Positions 41,053 through 52,453 of a stretch of DNA of 53,874 bases are shown here, piece by piece. The notes under the pieces were generated by a model. That model ran no database searches and had not been told where the DNA came from. It saw nothing but the letters and a program-made list of their open reading frames with translations. The stretch is from Chloroflexota bacterium (GTDB taxonomy: Bacteria; Chloroflexota; Dehalococcoidia; SM23-28-2; RBG-16-64-32). Made by a program: the position numbers and the translations under genes. The stretch is taken from assembly GCA_022561635.1 (NCBI GenBank), contig JADFQV010000009.1, forward strand, positions 1-53,874, in the 5' to 3' direction. Numbering within the stretch: the first letter of the stretch is position 1; each line of letters opens with the position of its first letter.

Positions 41053-42021
41053 GTGGCTGATTCACCCGTCTTCCAGGATCTCAAGGTCTTCTCCGGAAAC
41101 GCGCATCCGGAGCTGGCCCAGAATATCTGCTCGTACCTGGAAACCGAGATCGGCGACGTTGACGTGTTCGAGTTCTCCAACGAAAACATCTTCGTGCGCT
41201 TCAACGAGAACGTCCGCGCCCGCGACGTGTTCATCCTGCAACCGATGTGCTCGCCGGTGAACACACGGCTGATGGAGCTGTTCATCATGATCGACGCGGC
41301 GCGGCGTGCCTCGGCCGGCCGCATCACAGCGGTTCTCCCCTATTATCCGTATGCGCGCAGCGACAAGAAGGACCAGCCGCGCGTTCCGATCACCGCCCGC
41401 CTCGTCGCCAACTTCCTCGAGACCGCCGGCTCCGACCGCGTCCTGACGATCGACCTGCACGCCGGTCAGATCCAGGGCTTCTTCAACATTCCCGTCGATG
41501 AGCTGACCGCGCTCTCGCTGCTATCTAACTACATCGCCGAGAAGAAGCTCCCCGACCTCACCGTCGTCGCCACCGACGCCGGCGGTGCGAAGGGCGCCCG
41601 CCGCATGGCCGACCGCCTGAACGCCCCGCTGGCGATCGTCGAGAAGCGCCGGCTGGGCAACAACGAGAAGGTTCAGGCGACGACGTTGATCGGCGACGTC
41701 GACGGCCGTTCCGTCCTCATCGTCGACGACGAGGTCCTCACCGGCGGCACGCTCGTCGCCGCGGCGAACGTCGTCGTCGAGCAAGGCGCGACCTCCGTCT
41801 ACGTCGCCGCTACGCACGCGATCCTCTCCGGCGACGCCGTCACGAAGATCGAGAATTCGCCAATCAACGAGATCGTGTTCACGGACACGATCCCCATTCC
41901 GCCAGAGAAGCACCTGCCCAACATGACCGTGCTTTCGGTGGCCCCGCTGCTCGGCGAAGCGATCCGCCGCATCCACACCGGCCAGTCAGTCGGCGCGCTC
42001 TTCAACGGCGCCAGCCACTGA
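41053..42021 (+). CDS. prs: Ribose-phosphate pyrophosphokinase
   Basis: A 322-residue PRPP synthase making the precursor of nucleotides, His and Trp from ribose-5-phosphate and ATP. FSGNAHPELAQ opens the domain. YYPYARSDKKDQPRVPITARL is the ATP/flexible-loop region in two blocks, DLHAGQIQGFFNIPVDEL the signature His region, and SVLIVDDEVLTGGTLVAAA the PRPP-binding loop; the last differs from the usual VDDMIDTGGT. Start is GTG at 41053, where ADSPVFQDLKVFSG begins; the open frame upstream continues far but has no homology. It is divergent from ada. Confidence 0.93.
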   Translation: MADSPVFQDLKVFSGNAHPELAQNICSYLETEIGDVDVFEFSNENIFVRFNENVRARDVFILQPMCSPVNTRLMELFIMIDAARRASAGRITAVLPYYPYARSDKKDQPRVPITARLVANFLETAGSDRVLTIDLHAGQIQGFFNIPVDELTALSLLSNYIAEKKLPDLTVVATDAGGAKGARRMADRLNAPLAIVEKRRLGNNEKVQATTLIGDVDGRSVLIVDDEVLTGGTLVAAANVVVEQGATSVYVAATHAILSGDAVTKIENSPINEIVFTDTIPIPPEKHLPNMTVLSVAPLLGEAIRRIHTGQSVGALFNGASH

Positions 42022-42137
42022 CGCCGCGCCCCTTCTCCTGGGCCCGGCCCCGGCTGGTATCATTGATTCGTACGTCCATCGCCCGGCGCGTAACATCCGT
42101 GGAGCGCCAGCGATCGGAAGGAGCATAAGGACCTCGA

Positions 42138-44945
<2,808 letters not shown>

Positions 44946-44952
44946 GAACGGC

Positions 44953-45660
44953 ATGAGCCCACAGACCGATACCACCGGCGACATCCGTGTGGAGGCGCAA
45001 CGTCTCATCGGCGAGATGCGGGACTCCGTGGAGAGCGGCGATCAGCACTGGTTTCACGCGCTCCTCCATGCCGTCCGCAACTGGCCTCTCAGCGACGAGA
45101 CCAAGGGCGAGCGCCACTATCACTACCTCGTCGGCGGCGAGGCGTTCGACTGGCTTCTGCTGGCAGAGCGGCTTTGCGAAGAGATGACGGACCTCGTCCC
45201 CGAAGACGAGGCCGAGGCCCTGCTCTTCCACGAGCGGCTGCCGCTGCGGACGGGTGAGGCCGATTTCGAGGGGCTGCTGGGCGCCAAGTACAAGCCACAC
45301 CTCAACTTCGTCTACGGCGTGAGGGTCGAGGCGGCGCTCCAGATCGCGGTGCAAGAAGAGGTGCGCAAAGAACTCGCCGCCGGCCGCATCTGGGACAACA
45401 ACAATCATGTCGAAGACGAGGCGTTCCAGCGCATCTACGGCAAGTCATGCGCGGAACTGCTCGCTGCCTTTAAGGCGAGCGTCGGCGGCGACTCGGAATG
45501 GCTATCCCTCGCCGAGTTGTCGGAGTGGCACTACTGGCTGTTTCAGTACCGCGTCCAGAACAGCGACCCGGCCAAGGTTGCCAGCGACACGCGCAAGGGC
45601 CTGCTGATGTTACAAACGCTGGGCAGTCGGGCTCGCCTGGGTTCCAGCGCTCCCGCCTAG
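44953..45660 (+). CDS. Conserved-looking protein of unknown function
   Basis: A 235-residue soluble, mostly helical and acidic protein; I do not recognise its family. Visible features: SGDQHWFHALLHAVRNWPL and HYHYLVGGEAFDWLLLAERL near the N-terminus, rich in Trp/His, then VPEDEAEALLFHERLPL, and a Trp-rich end SEWLSLAELSEWHYWLFQYR. No signal peptide or membrane helix. ATG at 44953 begins 7 bases after secA, with GGAACGGC upstream, so the two are surely co-transcribed. The position suggests a lineage-specific partner or regulator of secretion, but this is guesswork. Confidence 0.75.
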   Translation: MSPQTDTTGDIRVEAQRLIGEMRDSVESGDQHWFHALLHAVRNWPLSDETKGERHYHYLVGGEAFDWLLLAERLCEEMTDLVPEDEAEALLFHERLPLRTGEADFEGLLGAKYKPHLNFVYGVRVEAALQIAVQEEVRKELAAGRIWDNNNHVEDEAFQRIYGKSCAELLAAFKASVGGDSEWLSLAELSEWHYWLFQYRVQNSDPAKVASDTRKGLLMLQTLGSRARLGSSAPA

Positions 45661-45682
45661 CCGAATCGACTGGCGGCGCCAT

Positions 45683-45712
45683 TTGCCCTGAATTCGCGTG
45701 CGTCCTTATAAT
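45683..45712 (+). promoter_or_regulatory. Promoter of ilvE
   Basis: TTGCCC (45683-45688) and a perfect TATAAT (45707-45712) are 18 bases apart, just past the upstream gene. Transcription should begin near 45719, leaving a leader of about 28 bases with an AGGAAGG ribosome site. Confidence 0.65.
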
Positions 45713-45746
45713 GTGGGCCTATCTCCGCAGGAAGGTGGTTCCCCCT

Positions 45747-46679
45747 ATGGCGACGCCGTACGCCTACTTTAAGAAAGAGATCGTCCCTCTATCCGAGGCG
45801 AAGATCGGCATCATGACGCACGCGTTCAACTATGGCACAGGCGTATTCGAGGGCATCCGCGGCAACTGGAACGAAGACGAGGACCAGATCTACGTCTTCC
45901 GCATCAAGGAGCACTTCGACCGGCTGCGCAAAAGCTGCAAGATCATGCAGATCGACTTCCAGTACGAGACGGAGGAACTGATCTCGCTAGTGACGAAGCT
46001 GGTGGAGATGTCCGACTACCACGAGGACGTCTACCTGCGGCCCCTGGCCTATAAAAGCGGCGAGGTGCTGGGCGTTCGGCTGCACGACCTGGAGGACGAC
46101 TTCCTGATCTTCATCGCCCCGTTCGGGCCCTACCTCGACATCGAGAAGGGCGCCCGCTGCCAAACCTCTAGCTGGCGGCGCGTGGCCGACACGGGCATCC
46201 CGGCGCGGGCCAAGATCACCGGCATCTACGCCAACTCCGCCCTCGCCAAGACCGAGGCCCAGCTCAACGGCTTCGACGAGGCGATCATGCTGGACGAGCG
46301 CGGCCACATCTCCGAAGGCTCCGGCGAGAACATCTTCGTCGTCATCGACGGCCGCATCATCACCCCGCCGCCCTCGTCCGACATCCTCGTCGGCATCACG
46401 CGGGACACGGTAATGACTCTGGCCCGTGACGAGCTCGGGCTGGAGGTCGTCGAGCGGGACATCGACCGCACGGAGGTATACACGGCCGACGAATGCTTCA
46501 TGACGGGAACGGCCGCGCACGTGACGCCTGTCGTCGAACTGGACCGGCGAGCGATCGGCAACGGTAAGATGGGCGCGGTGACCGCCGACCTCGTAAAGCT
46601 CTACTTCGAGATCATCACGGGCAAGAACGCCAAGTACGCTGACTGGTGCACCCCTTGCTACTCAAAGGTCAAGGCCTAA
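45747..46679 (+). CDS. ilvE: Branched-chain amino acid aminotransferase
   Basis: A 310-residue class IV PLP enzyme catalysing the last transamination of Ile, Leu and Val. HAFNYGTGVFEGIRG is the conserved opening, YLRPLAYKSGEVLG and the PLP-binding Lys segment GIYANSALAKTEAQL follow, and EAIMLDERGHISEGSGENIFV is the class-IV signature in two parts. CFMTGTAAHVTPV forms the phosphate-binding end. ATG at 45747 with GCAGGAAGG upstream; the open frame continues upstream into promoter sequence. Functionally linked to the ilvD-ilvB genes 5 kb away. Confidence 0.95.
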   Translation: MATPYAYFKKEIVPLSEAKIGIMTHAFNYGTGVFEGIRGNWNEDEDQIYVFRIKEHFDRLRKSCKIMQIDFQYETEELISLVTKLVEMSDYHEDVYLRPLAYKSGEVLGVRLHDLEDDFLIFIAPFGPYLDIEKGARCQTSSWRRVADTGIPARAKITGIYANSALAKTEAQLNGFDEAIMLDERGHISEGSGENIFVVIDGRIITPPPSSDILVGITRDTVMTLARDELGLEVVERDIDRTEVYTADECFMTGTAAHVTPVVELDRRAIGNGKMGAVTADLVKLYFEIITGKNAKYADWCTPCYSKVKA

Positions 46680-47578
46680 CGATCGAGCGGCCGTCCCGCG
46701 CCGCGGGAACGGCCATCGGCACCGCCCTCTTTACGGTCGCGCTGGTGCTCGCCGTCGCGCTGCTCGTGCGGGCGATCAGCTGGCCGGCCTCGTGGCCGGG
46801 CTTCCTGGCGTACCTGGGCGCGGGCGTCCTGGCCGTGCTGGCGGCGACGTTCGGGTTCTGGGCGTGGGCCTGTTCCAGCATGCGCTACCTGCTCGACCAC
46901 CAGGGGCTCTCCATCCGCTGGGGGCCCATCACGCACTTTCTGCCGATGTCGTCGATCACCGCCGTCACTCCCGGAAAGGCGGAGATGAAGCCGCGGATCA
47001 GCGGCATCGGCTGGTGGGGCTACCACATCGGCAGCGGCGAGGTAGAAGGCGTCGGGCCGGTCGTCTTCTTCTCCACGCACCGCTCCGCCCAGGAGCTTGT
47101 CTACGTGCGCACGGCGGCGGTCGCCTACGGGCTCAGTCCGCAGGACCCGGAGCGGTTCGCGGCGGAGATCAAGCGCTTCCAGAGCGCCAACGACAGCGCC
47201 GGACCAGCGGAGGCGACGATTCACCGTGAGCAGTTCGCTGCTCACCCGATCTGGGCGGACCGCATCGCCCAGTACCTGGCCCTGGCGGCGATCGCCGTCA
47301 ACGTCGCGCTATGGGGTTACGTGCTCGCCGTTTACCCCGACCTGAACAACGAGATCACGATCGAGTTCCCGCCGGTCGGCGACATCACGACGCTGCGGGC
47401 CCGCTCCGAGATCCTGACGATCCCGGCAACCGCCAGCGTGATCCTCGTCGTAAACCTGTTAGCGGGCCTGATATTCGAATGGAAGGAACGAGCGGCGACC
47501 TACCTCGTACTCAGCGCAACGCTGTTCTTCCAGCTGCTCTTCCTCATCGGCGCGATCGTCGCCGTCGTCAACGCCTAA
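46646..47578 (+). CDS. Membrane protein with bacterial PH-like domain
   Basis: A 310-residue protein. Two hydrophobic helices near residues 25-75 (LFTVALVLAVALLVRAI and LGAGVLAVLAATFGFWAWA), then a PH-like beta domain at about 80-185 starting YLLDHQGLSIRWGPITHFLPM and including SGIGWWGYHIGSGEVEG, then three more helices in residues 205-310. This order is like the YdbS/YdbT and DUF3093-type PH-domain membrane proteins of Gram-positives. GTG at 46646 overlaps ilvE by 34 bases; a TTG nine bases later is possible, and no strong ribosome site decides. Function is unknown. Confidence 0.65.
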   Translation: MHPLLLKGQGLTIERPSRAAGTAIGTALFTVALVLAVALLVRAISWPASWPGFLAYLGAGVLAVLAATFGFWAWACSSMRYLLDHQGLSIRWGPITHFLPMSSITAVTPGKAEMKPRISGIGWWGYHIGSGEVEGVGPVVFFSTHRSAQELVYVRTAAVAYGLSPQDPERFAAEIKRFQSANDSAGPAEATIHREQFAAHPIWADRIAQYLALAAIAVNVALWGYVLAVYPDLNNEITIEFPPVGDITTLRARSEILTIPATASVILVVNLLAGLIFEWKERAATYLVLSATLFFQLLFLIGAIVAVVNA

Positions 47579-47586
47579 CACGCCTC

Positions 47587-48486
47587 ATGCCTCGACTGAT
47601 CGCGGGCCTCATCGCCACCTCAGTGCTCCTCCTCGTGGCGTGCGGCGGCGGCAGCGACGACGGAGCATCAGGTTCGACGGCGACAGAACTCCCGACCGCC
47701 GCTCTGATCACGGAGTCACCGACCGCCACGCCGACGCCCAGACCGGCCGGGCCACGGCCGCTTTACATGGCGCTCGGCGACTCACTTTCGGTTGGCGTCG
47801 GCGCCTCGGACGAGCCAGGGCGAGGCTGGGTCGGCCTCGTCGGCGCAGCGCTGCCGGAATGGGACCTCTCCAACCTCGGTGTCTCCGGCGACGACAGCCG
47901 CGAGCTGCTGTTCGGCGGACCGCTGGACGAGGCCCTGCGGCTGATCGCTCTTCGGGCGGCTGACGACGAGCCCGGCAACGAGGTCGGCGCGATCACGCTG
48001 GAGATCGGCGGCAACGACCTGCTCGACATCTTCTTCGATCTCGTCATCCCCGGAGACTGCCCGAGCGTGGTCGAAGCGCTGCAGAGAGAAGCCTGCGTGC
48101 AAGCCCTGGAAAGCACTCTCACCGCCTACCGATCGAACCTGACGCAGACGCTGGAGCGCCTGATCGAAGCCGCGCCGGACACGCCGATCTTCCTGATGAC
48201 GATCTACAATCCGTTCTCCGGCGGCTCGTCCGTGCTTGACGAAATGGGCGTGCTGTCGCTCGAAGGGCAAGAGGGTACCGCGTTTCCGCAGGGCCTGAAC
48301 GACATCATCCGCGAGGCCGGCGACGAGGCCGGCGTTAGCGTCGTCGAGTGGTACGAGCTCTTTCTCGGCAAGCAGTCGGAGTACATCGCCCAGGACCTGA
48401 TCCACCCGAACGACGTAGGCCACGCCGTGATGGCTGGCGCCGTTACCGAAGCGATGGCGCTGGCCGGCCTGCCGGTCGTAGACTAG
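47587..48486 (+). CDS. SGNH-type GDSL lipase/esterase lipoprotein
   Basis: A 299-residue exported lipoprotein. The signal peptide ends in LLLVACGGG, a lipobox with Cys19 as lipidation site, followed by a Thr/Pro-rich tether (residues 25-55). The SGNH hydrolase fold starts YMALGDSLSVGVGAS (nucleophile Ser), continues NLGVSGDDSRELL (Gly block), LEIGGNDLLD (Asn block) and ends QDLIHPNDVGHAVMA with the catalytic Asp-x-x-His. ATG at 47587, nine bases after the previous gene. Likely acts on lipid or acetylated glycan at the outer face. Substrate unknown. Confidence 0.85.
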   Translation: MPRLIAGLIATSVLLLVACGGGSDDGASGSTATELPTAALITESPTATPTPRPAGPRPLYMALGDSLSVGVGASDEPGRGWVGLVGAALPEWDLSNLGVSGDDSRELLFGGPLDEALRLIALRAADDEPGNEVGAITLEIGGNDLLDIFFDLVIPGDCPSVVEALQREACVQALESTLTAYRSNLTQTLERLIEAAPDTPIFLMTIYNPFSGGSSVLDEMGVLSLEGQEGTAFPQGLNDIIREAGDEAGVSVVEWYELFLGKQSEYIAQDLIHPNDVGHAVMAGAVTEAMALAGLPVVD

Positions 48487-48490
48487 CGGC

Positions 48491-49711
48491 GTGAGTGCCT
48501 ACGATGTGATCGTCGCCGGGGCCGGCCCGGCCGGCAGTATGGCGGCACGCCTGCTCGCCAACCGCGGCGCGCGCGTGCTCCTGCTGGACAAGCAACGCTT
48601 CCCTAGAGACAAGCCTTGCGGCGGCGGCGTCACCCTGCGCGCGGCCGCCGTGCTGGACGTCGACCTCGCGCCGGTGATCGAACGCACGATCCACGGTGCG
48701 CGCTTCACGCTGCGGCTGGGCGAATCGTTCGACCGCCGCTTCGAGCAGCCGCTGACCTACATGACGCAGCGCAGCCGCCTCGACGCCTACCTGGCGGAGC
48801 GCGCTGCCGAAGCGGGCGCGGAGTTCCGCGACGGGGTGGCCTTGCGGGAGATCGACCCAGCCTTCAACGGAACGTCGTCGTTAAACCGCACCGTTCGCAC
48901 TGAAAGCGATACCTATACGGCGCAGATCCTCATCGGCGCGGACGGCGCCAACGGCCTCGTCGGGCGCACTCTCGGTCTGCGCCCGGAATACGAGGAGGCG
49001 GTAGCGCTCGAAGGGAACATCCCGTATTCGCCGGACATACCGGCGGACTGGCGCGACGTCTTCGGGCTGGACCTGGGGGGCATGGCCGGCGGCTATGGCT
49101 GGGTCTTCCCGAAGGGCGACCACCTGAACATCGGGGTCGGCGCCTGGAAGTACGCCGGCTTCACGCTGCGCCCGAAGCTCTTTGAGTTGGCGCGTCGGCA
49201 CGGCTTTCCGCAGTCGTCGGTGGAAAACCTGCGCGGCCACCACCTGCCGGTGCGCGTCCCCGGATCGCCGATCGCCCGCGGCGGGGTCGCCGTCGTCGGC
49301 GACGCGGCCGGCCTCGTCGATCCGCTCTCCGGCGAGGGTATCCACATGGCGTTCGCCAGCGGGCGGCTGGCCGCGGAGCAAGCCCTGCGAGTCCTCGCCG
49401 GCGAGGCGCCCGACATGAGCGGCTACGAGGCCGCCGTCGACCGCGAGTTGCAGGCAGAGCTGACGGTATCGCGACGTCTGCAGGAGCTCTTCACCTTCGC
49501 ACCGCCGCCATACCTGGCGATCATGCGCCGTAGCGACAAGTTCTGGCGCCTCTTCTGCCACCTGGCTCGCGGTGAGCTGACGTATCTCGACTTCATGCGC
49601 ATGATCGGACCGCTGCGCCTGGCGATGGAGTTCTTCGCCGGCGTTGCGGAGAAGCGCCGGCTGGGCCGGGTGCAATCCGGCCTGCGCCTGATGGCGGCCG
49701 CGGAACGCTAG
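48491..49711 (+). CDS. Geranylgeranyl reductase family flavoprotein
   Basis: A 406-residue FAD-dependent oxidoreductase. YDVIVAGAGPAGSMAARLLA is the dinucleotide-binding motif, RFPRDKPCGGGVTLRA the conserved Cys-Gly-Gly-Gly after it, ILIGADGANGLVGRTLG the second FAD motif, and VAVVGDAAGLVDPLSGEGIHMA the third. This matches the GGR family, which reduces isoprenoid chains of menaquinone side chains, phytyl or archaeal-type lipids. GTG at 48491 is four bases after the lipase gene, so they are co-transcribed. No membrane helices. Reduction of a polyprenyl tail is the likely role; the exact substrate is unknown. Confidence 0.85.
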   Translation: MSAYDVIVAGAGPAGSMAARLLANRGARVLLLDKQRFPRDKPCGGGVTLRAAAVLDVDLAPVIERTIHGARFTLRLGESFDRRFEQPLTYMTQRSRLDAYLAERAAEAGAEFRDGVALREIDPAFNGTSSLNRTVRTESDTYTAQILIGADGANGLVGRTLGLRPEYEEAVALEGNIPYSPDIPADWRDVFGLDLGGMAGGYGWVFPKGDHLNIGVGAWKYAGFTLRPKLFELARRHGFPQSSVENLRGHHLPVRVPGSPIARGGVAVVGDAAGLVDPLSGEGIHMAFASGRLAAEQALRVLAGEAPDMSGYEAAVDRELQAELTVSRRLQELFTFAPPPYLAIMRRSDKFWRLFCHLARGELTYLDFMRMIGPLRLAMEFFAGVAEKRRLGRVQSGLRLMAAAER

Positions 49712-49715
49712 GCGC

Positions 49716-50207
49716 GTGCGACTCACCTGCGCGCTGGCGCTGGGCCTGATCGCCGTTCTCGGGCTGGCGGCCGCTTGCGGAGACGACTCGGTCGAGACGG
49801 CAACCCCGCAGACCGAGACGGCGGGCCTGTACAGCGAAACGCTCCACTTCACGCGCGCCGGCAACGACGTGACGCTGAACGTCGAAGTGGCCGACGAACC
49901 AGAGGAACGAGCGCAGGGGCTGATGAACGTCCAGTCGCTGCCGGACGACGCCGGCGTTCTCTTTGTCTGGCCGGCGGACACGGAATCCGGCTTCTGGATG
50001 CGTGACACCGTAATCCCACTGTCGATCGGCTTCGTGACAGCGGGCGGCGTGCTGATCGACATCCAGGACATGGAGCCCCTGTCCGAGGAGCGCATCACGG
50101 CGCCGCGGCCATATCGCTTCGCCGTCGAGGTCAACCAGGGCTGGTTCGCCGGCAACGACGTGCGCGTGGACGACGTCGTGCAGCTGCCCGTCGGCGTCGG
50201 CTCGTAG
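49716..50207 (+). CDS. DUF192-family lipoprotein
   Basis: A 163-residue exported lipoprotein. GTG at 49716 is followed by a signal peptide with lipobox GLAAAC (Cys21), a short Thr/Glu tether, and a DUF192 domain: EVADEPEERAQGLMNVQSLP, AGVLFVWPADTESGFWMRD, TVIPLSIGFV and AVEVNQGWFAGNDVRVDD. The domain is a compact beta barrel found in many secreted proteins; its function is not established. It lies 4 bases after the reductase gene. A partial 10-base inverted repeat (50265-50274 with 50291-50300, one mismatch) may end the transcript. Confidence 0.83.
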   Translation: MRLTCALALGLIAVLGLAAACGDDSVETATPQTETAGLYSETLHFTRAGNDVTLNVEVADEPEERAQGLMNVQSLPDDAGVLFVWPADTESGFWMRDTVIPLSIGFVTAGGVLIDIQDMEPLSEERITAPRPYRFAVEVNQGWFAGNDVRVDDVVQLPVGVGS

Positions 50208-50336
50208 CCGGAGCGTGAAGCGGATCCAGACTGCGATCGCCTCACGTGCGTGAGAGGGAACGCCCTGCTACCTGAAACGGCTTGCCTGGTCAGGCAGCAG
50301 TCCACCCTCGACGTTAGGCGATCCGCAGTCCGCATC

Positions 50337-50366
50337 TTGACGAGCCGACTTATCAACACATACAAT
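50337..50366 (+). promoter_or_regulatory. Promoter of the T-box leader and ilvD operon
   Basis: TTGACG (50337-50342) and TACAAT (50361-50366) with 18-base spacing. The predicted start near 50373 lies about 30 bases before Stem I of the T-box, as expected. Confidence 0.75.
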
Positions 50367-50403
50367 TCGTTGCACGCCTGCTCTTAGCGGGTAGGCAAAA
50401 TAT

Positions 50404-50634
50404 CGGCTTCGATAGGGAGCTAGTAGCGGTAGTCGGCTCAAGAGAGCCGGGGTTAGGTGAGAGCCCGGTAGCGAAGACGCCGCGAAGTCGCCCTTGAGCC
50501 ACAGGGTCGAACCGGACCAGTAGGCCCCGTCGGGTGCGCCCGTTACAGCGTTCCGAGAGCCTCGATCTGATCGGGGAACAAGGGTGGTACCGCGAGACCT
50601 CAGTGTCCCGTCCCTTCCAGGGGACGGGATTTTT
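50404..50634 (+). ncRNA. T-box riboswitch, specifier GTC (Val)
   Basis: Stem I is legible: outer stem GGCT/AGCC, kink-turn, AGGG/CCCT, then a specifier bulge with loop-E AGTA (50422-50425) on one side and GAA (50484-50486) on the other, followed by triplet GTC at 50487-50489. Above it GCGG/CCGC, AGAGAG (50441-50446) and GGTGAGA follow. The T-box AGGGTGGTACCGCG is at 50581-50594. A terminator, CCCGTCCC/GGGACGGG (50607-50628), ends in TTTTT. Uncharged tRNA-Val should pair with GTC and the T-box and prevent termination. The triplet reading is my inference from the loop-E position; the class is certain. Confidence 0.92.
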
Positions 50635-50651
50635 AGTATAAGGACGAAGCG

Positions 50652-52361
50652 ATGGTCACAAATAACGCGCCGACTACGGAATCGAAGACCCGCCCGAGCG
50701 ACATCGTCTACCGGGCTGGATTCGCACGCGCACCGGCCCGCAGCTATATGCGCGCCATGGGCCTGACCGACGAGGACCTGGCGAAGCCGATCATCGGCGT
50801 CGTCAGCTCCTGGAACGAGGCCACGCCCTGCAACGTGCACCTCAACCGCCTCGCCGGCTGGGCCAAGGAAGGCGTGAGCGCCGGCGGCGGCACGCCACGC
50901 GAGTTCACCACGATCGCCGTGACCGACGGCATCGCGATGGGCTACGAAGGCATGAAGGCATCGCTCGTTAGCCGCGAGGTGATCGCCGACTCGATCGAAC
51001 TGATGGTCTTCGCCCACGGCTACGACGCGCTCGTCGGCGTCGCCGGCTGCGACAAGAGCCTGCCGGGGACGATCATGGCGATGGCGCGGCTGAACGTGCC
51101 CTCCGTGTTCGTTTACGGAGGCACGATCATGCCGGGCAGTTGGAACGGCAAGGACGTCACGATACAGGACGTCTTCGAGAGCGTCGGCGCCGTCGAGGCC
51201 GGGCGCATGACGGAGGCCGAGCAGAAAGAGTTGGAGAGCGTGGCCTGCCCGGGCGAAGGCTCGTGCGGCGGCATGTACACGGCGAATACCATGGCCTGCG
51301 CCAGCGAGGCGCTGGGCATAGCGCTGCCGTTCAGCGCTTCGATGCCCGCGATTGCCAGTGAGCGCACGGAGCTTTGCCGCTGGACCGGCAGCAGCGTGAT
51401 GTCGCTGCTGGAGCGCGACATCCGCCCGCGCGACATCCTGACCGCCGATGCGTTCGCGAACGCGGTCGCGGTCGTCGTCGCTATTGGCGGTTCGACGAAC
51501 GCCGCGCTGCACCTGCCAGCGATCGCCCACGAGGTCGGCATCGAGCTGACGCTGGACGACATCGACTCCATCGCCCGCCGCGTCCCGCACATCGCCGACA
51601 TGCGGCCTGGCGGACGATTCGTGCAGAGCGACCTGCACGCCGCCGGCGGCGCCCCGCGCGTGATGAAGGAACTGCTGGACGCCGGCCTCCTGCACGGCGA
51701 CTGTATCACCGTCACCGGCAAGACGCTGGCTGAGAACCTCAAAGACCTGGTCTTCGACGCGCCGCCCTCCGCCAACGGAGACGTCGTCGTGCCGGTGGAT
51801 AAGGCTCTCGAGCCCGTCGGTACGATGGTCGTGCTCAAGGGCAACCTGGCCCCGGAAGGCTCAGTGATGAAGACGAGCGGCATCAAGAAGACGCAGTACT
51901 CCGGACGGGCCCGCGTCTTCGACCGCGAAGAAGATGCCTTCGAGGCCGTCCGCCGCCGCGAGATTAAGGCCGGCGATGTCGTCGTCATCCGCCACGAGGG
52001 ACCGAAGGGCGGCCCCGGCATGCGCGAGATGCTCGCCGTTACGGCGGCGCTCTCCGGCCAGGGGATGGACGAAGACGTGGCGTTGATCACAGATGGGCGC
52101 TTCTCCGGCGCCACCCGCGGCTTCGCCGTCGGCCACATCTCGCCGGAGGCGGCCGTCGGTGGCCTGATCGCCGTCATCCAGGAAGGCGACACGATCAGCT
52201 TTGACATTCCCAACCGGAAAATACAGCTAGAGGTCGATGAAGAGGAGTTGAAGCGGCGTCTTAGCCAGTGGACCCCCCCGGAACCGAAGCACACGACGGG
52301 GGCCCTGGCCAAGTACGCCCGTCTCGTATCGTCCGCCGCCCGCGGAGCCGTCTGCAGCTAG
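50652..52361 (+). CDS. ilvD: Dihydroxy-acid dehydratase
   Basis: A 569-residue iron-sulfur dehydratase making 2-oxoisovalerate and 2-oxo-3-methylvalerate in Val and Ile synthesis. Cluster ligands are in [17 protein letters not shown] and [15 protein letters not shown] (Cys in each). [31 protein letters not shown] and [13 protein letters not shown] are the other family blocks; the last holds the active-site Ser region. ATG at 50652 with AAGGACGAAGC upstream. It is controlled by the T-box leader and followed 92 bases later by ilvB. Confidence 0.96.
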   Translation: MVTNNAPTTESKTRPSDIVYRAGFARAPARSYMRAMGLTDEDLAKPIIGVVSSWNEATPCNVHLNRLAGWAKEGVSAGGGTPREFTTIAVTDGIAMGYEGMKASLVSREVIADSIELMVFAHGYDALVGVAGCDKSLPGTIMAMARLNVPSVFVYGGTIMPGSWNGKDVTIQDVFESVGAVEAGRMTEAEQKELESVACPGEGSCGGMYTANTMACASEALGIALPFSASMPAIASERTELCRWTGSSVMSLLERDIRPRDILTADAFANAVAVVVAIGGSTNAALHLPAIAHEVGIELTLDDIDSIARRVPHIADMRPGGRFVQSDLHAAGGAPRVMKELLDAGLLHGDCITVTGKTLAENLKDLVFDAPPSANGDVVVPVDKALEPVGTMVVLKGNLAPEGSVMKTSGIKKTQYSGRARVFDREEDAFEAVRRREIKAGDVVVIRHEGPKGGPGMREMLAVTAALSGQGMDEDVALITDGRFSGATRGFAVGHISPEAAVGGLIAVIQEGDTISFDIPNRKIQLEVDEEELKRRLSQWTPPEPKHTTGALAKYARLVSSAARGAVCS

Positions 52362-52453
52362 CGGCGGTTCGTATAACGGGCGGGATGCTACGAAAGCCAC
52401 CTTTACTACGTCTATAACCCCGAATAGGGAAGCCGATTGGAAGGAACCCAGGC

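Larger units (their letters stand above)
50208..50651 (+). other. Non-coding interval before ilvD
   Basis: The 444 bases between the DUF192 gene and ilvD hold no gene. They contain the imperfect repeat at 50265-50300, the promoter at 50337-50366, the T-box leader and its terminator, then a ribosome site (TAAGGACG) for ilvD. Confidence 0.85.

Noticed and set aside
50268-51695. 475-codon minus-strand open frame opposite ilvD and the T-box
   Set aside because: Antisense to a clear T-box leader and ilvD; no family signature.
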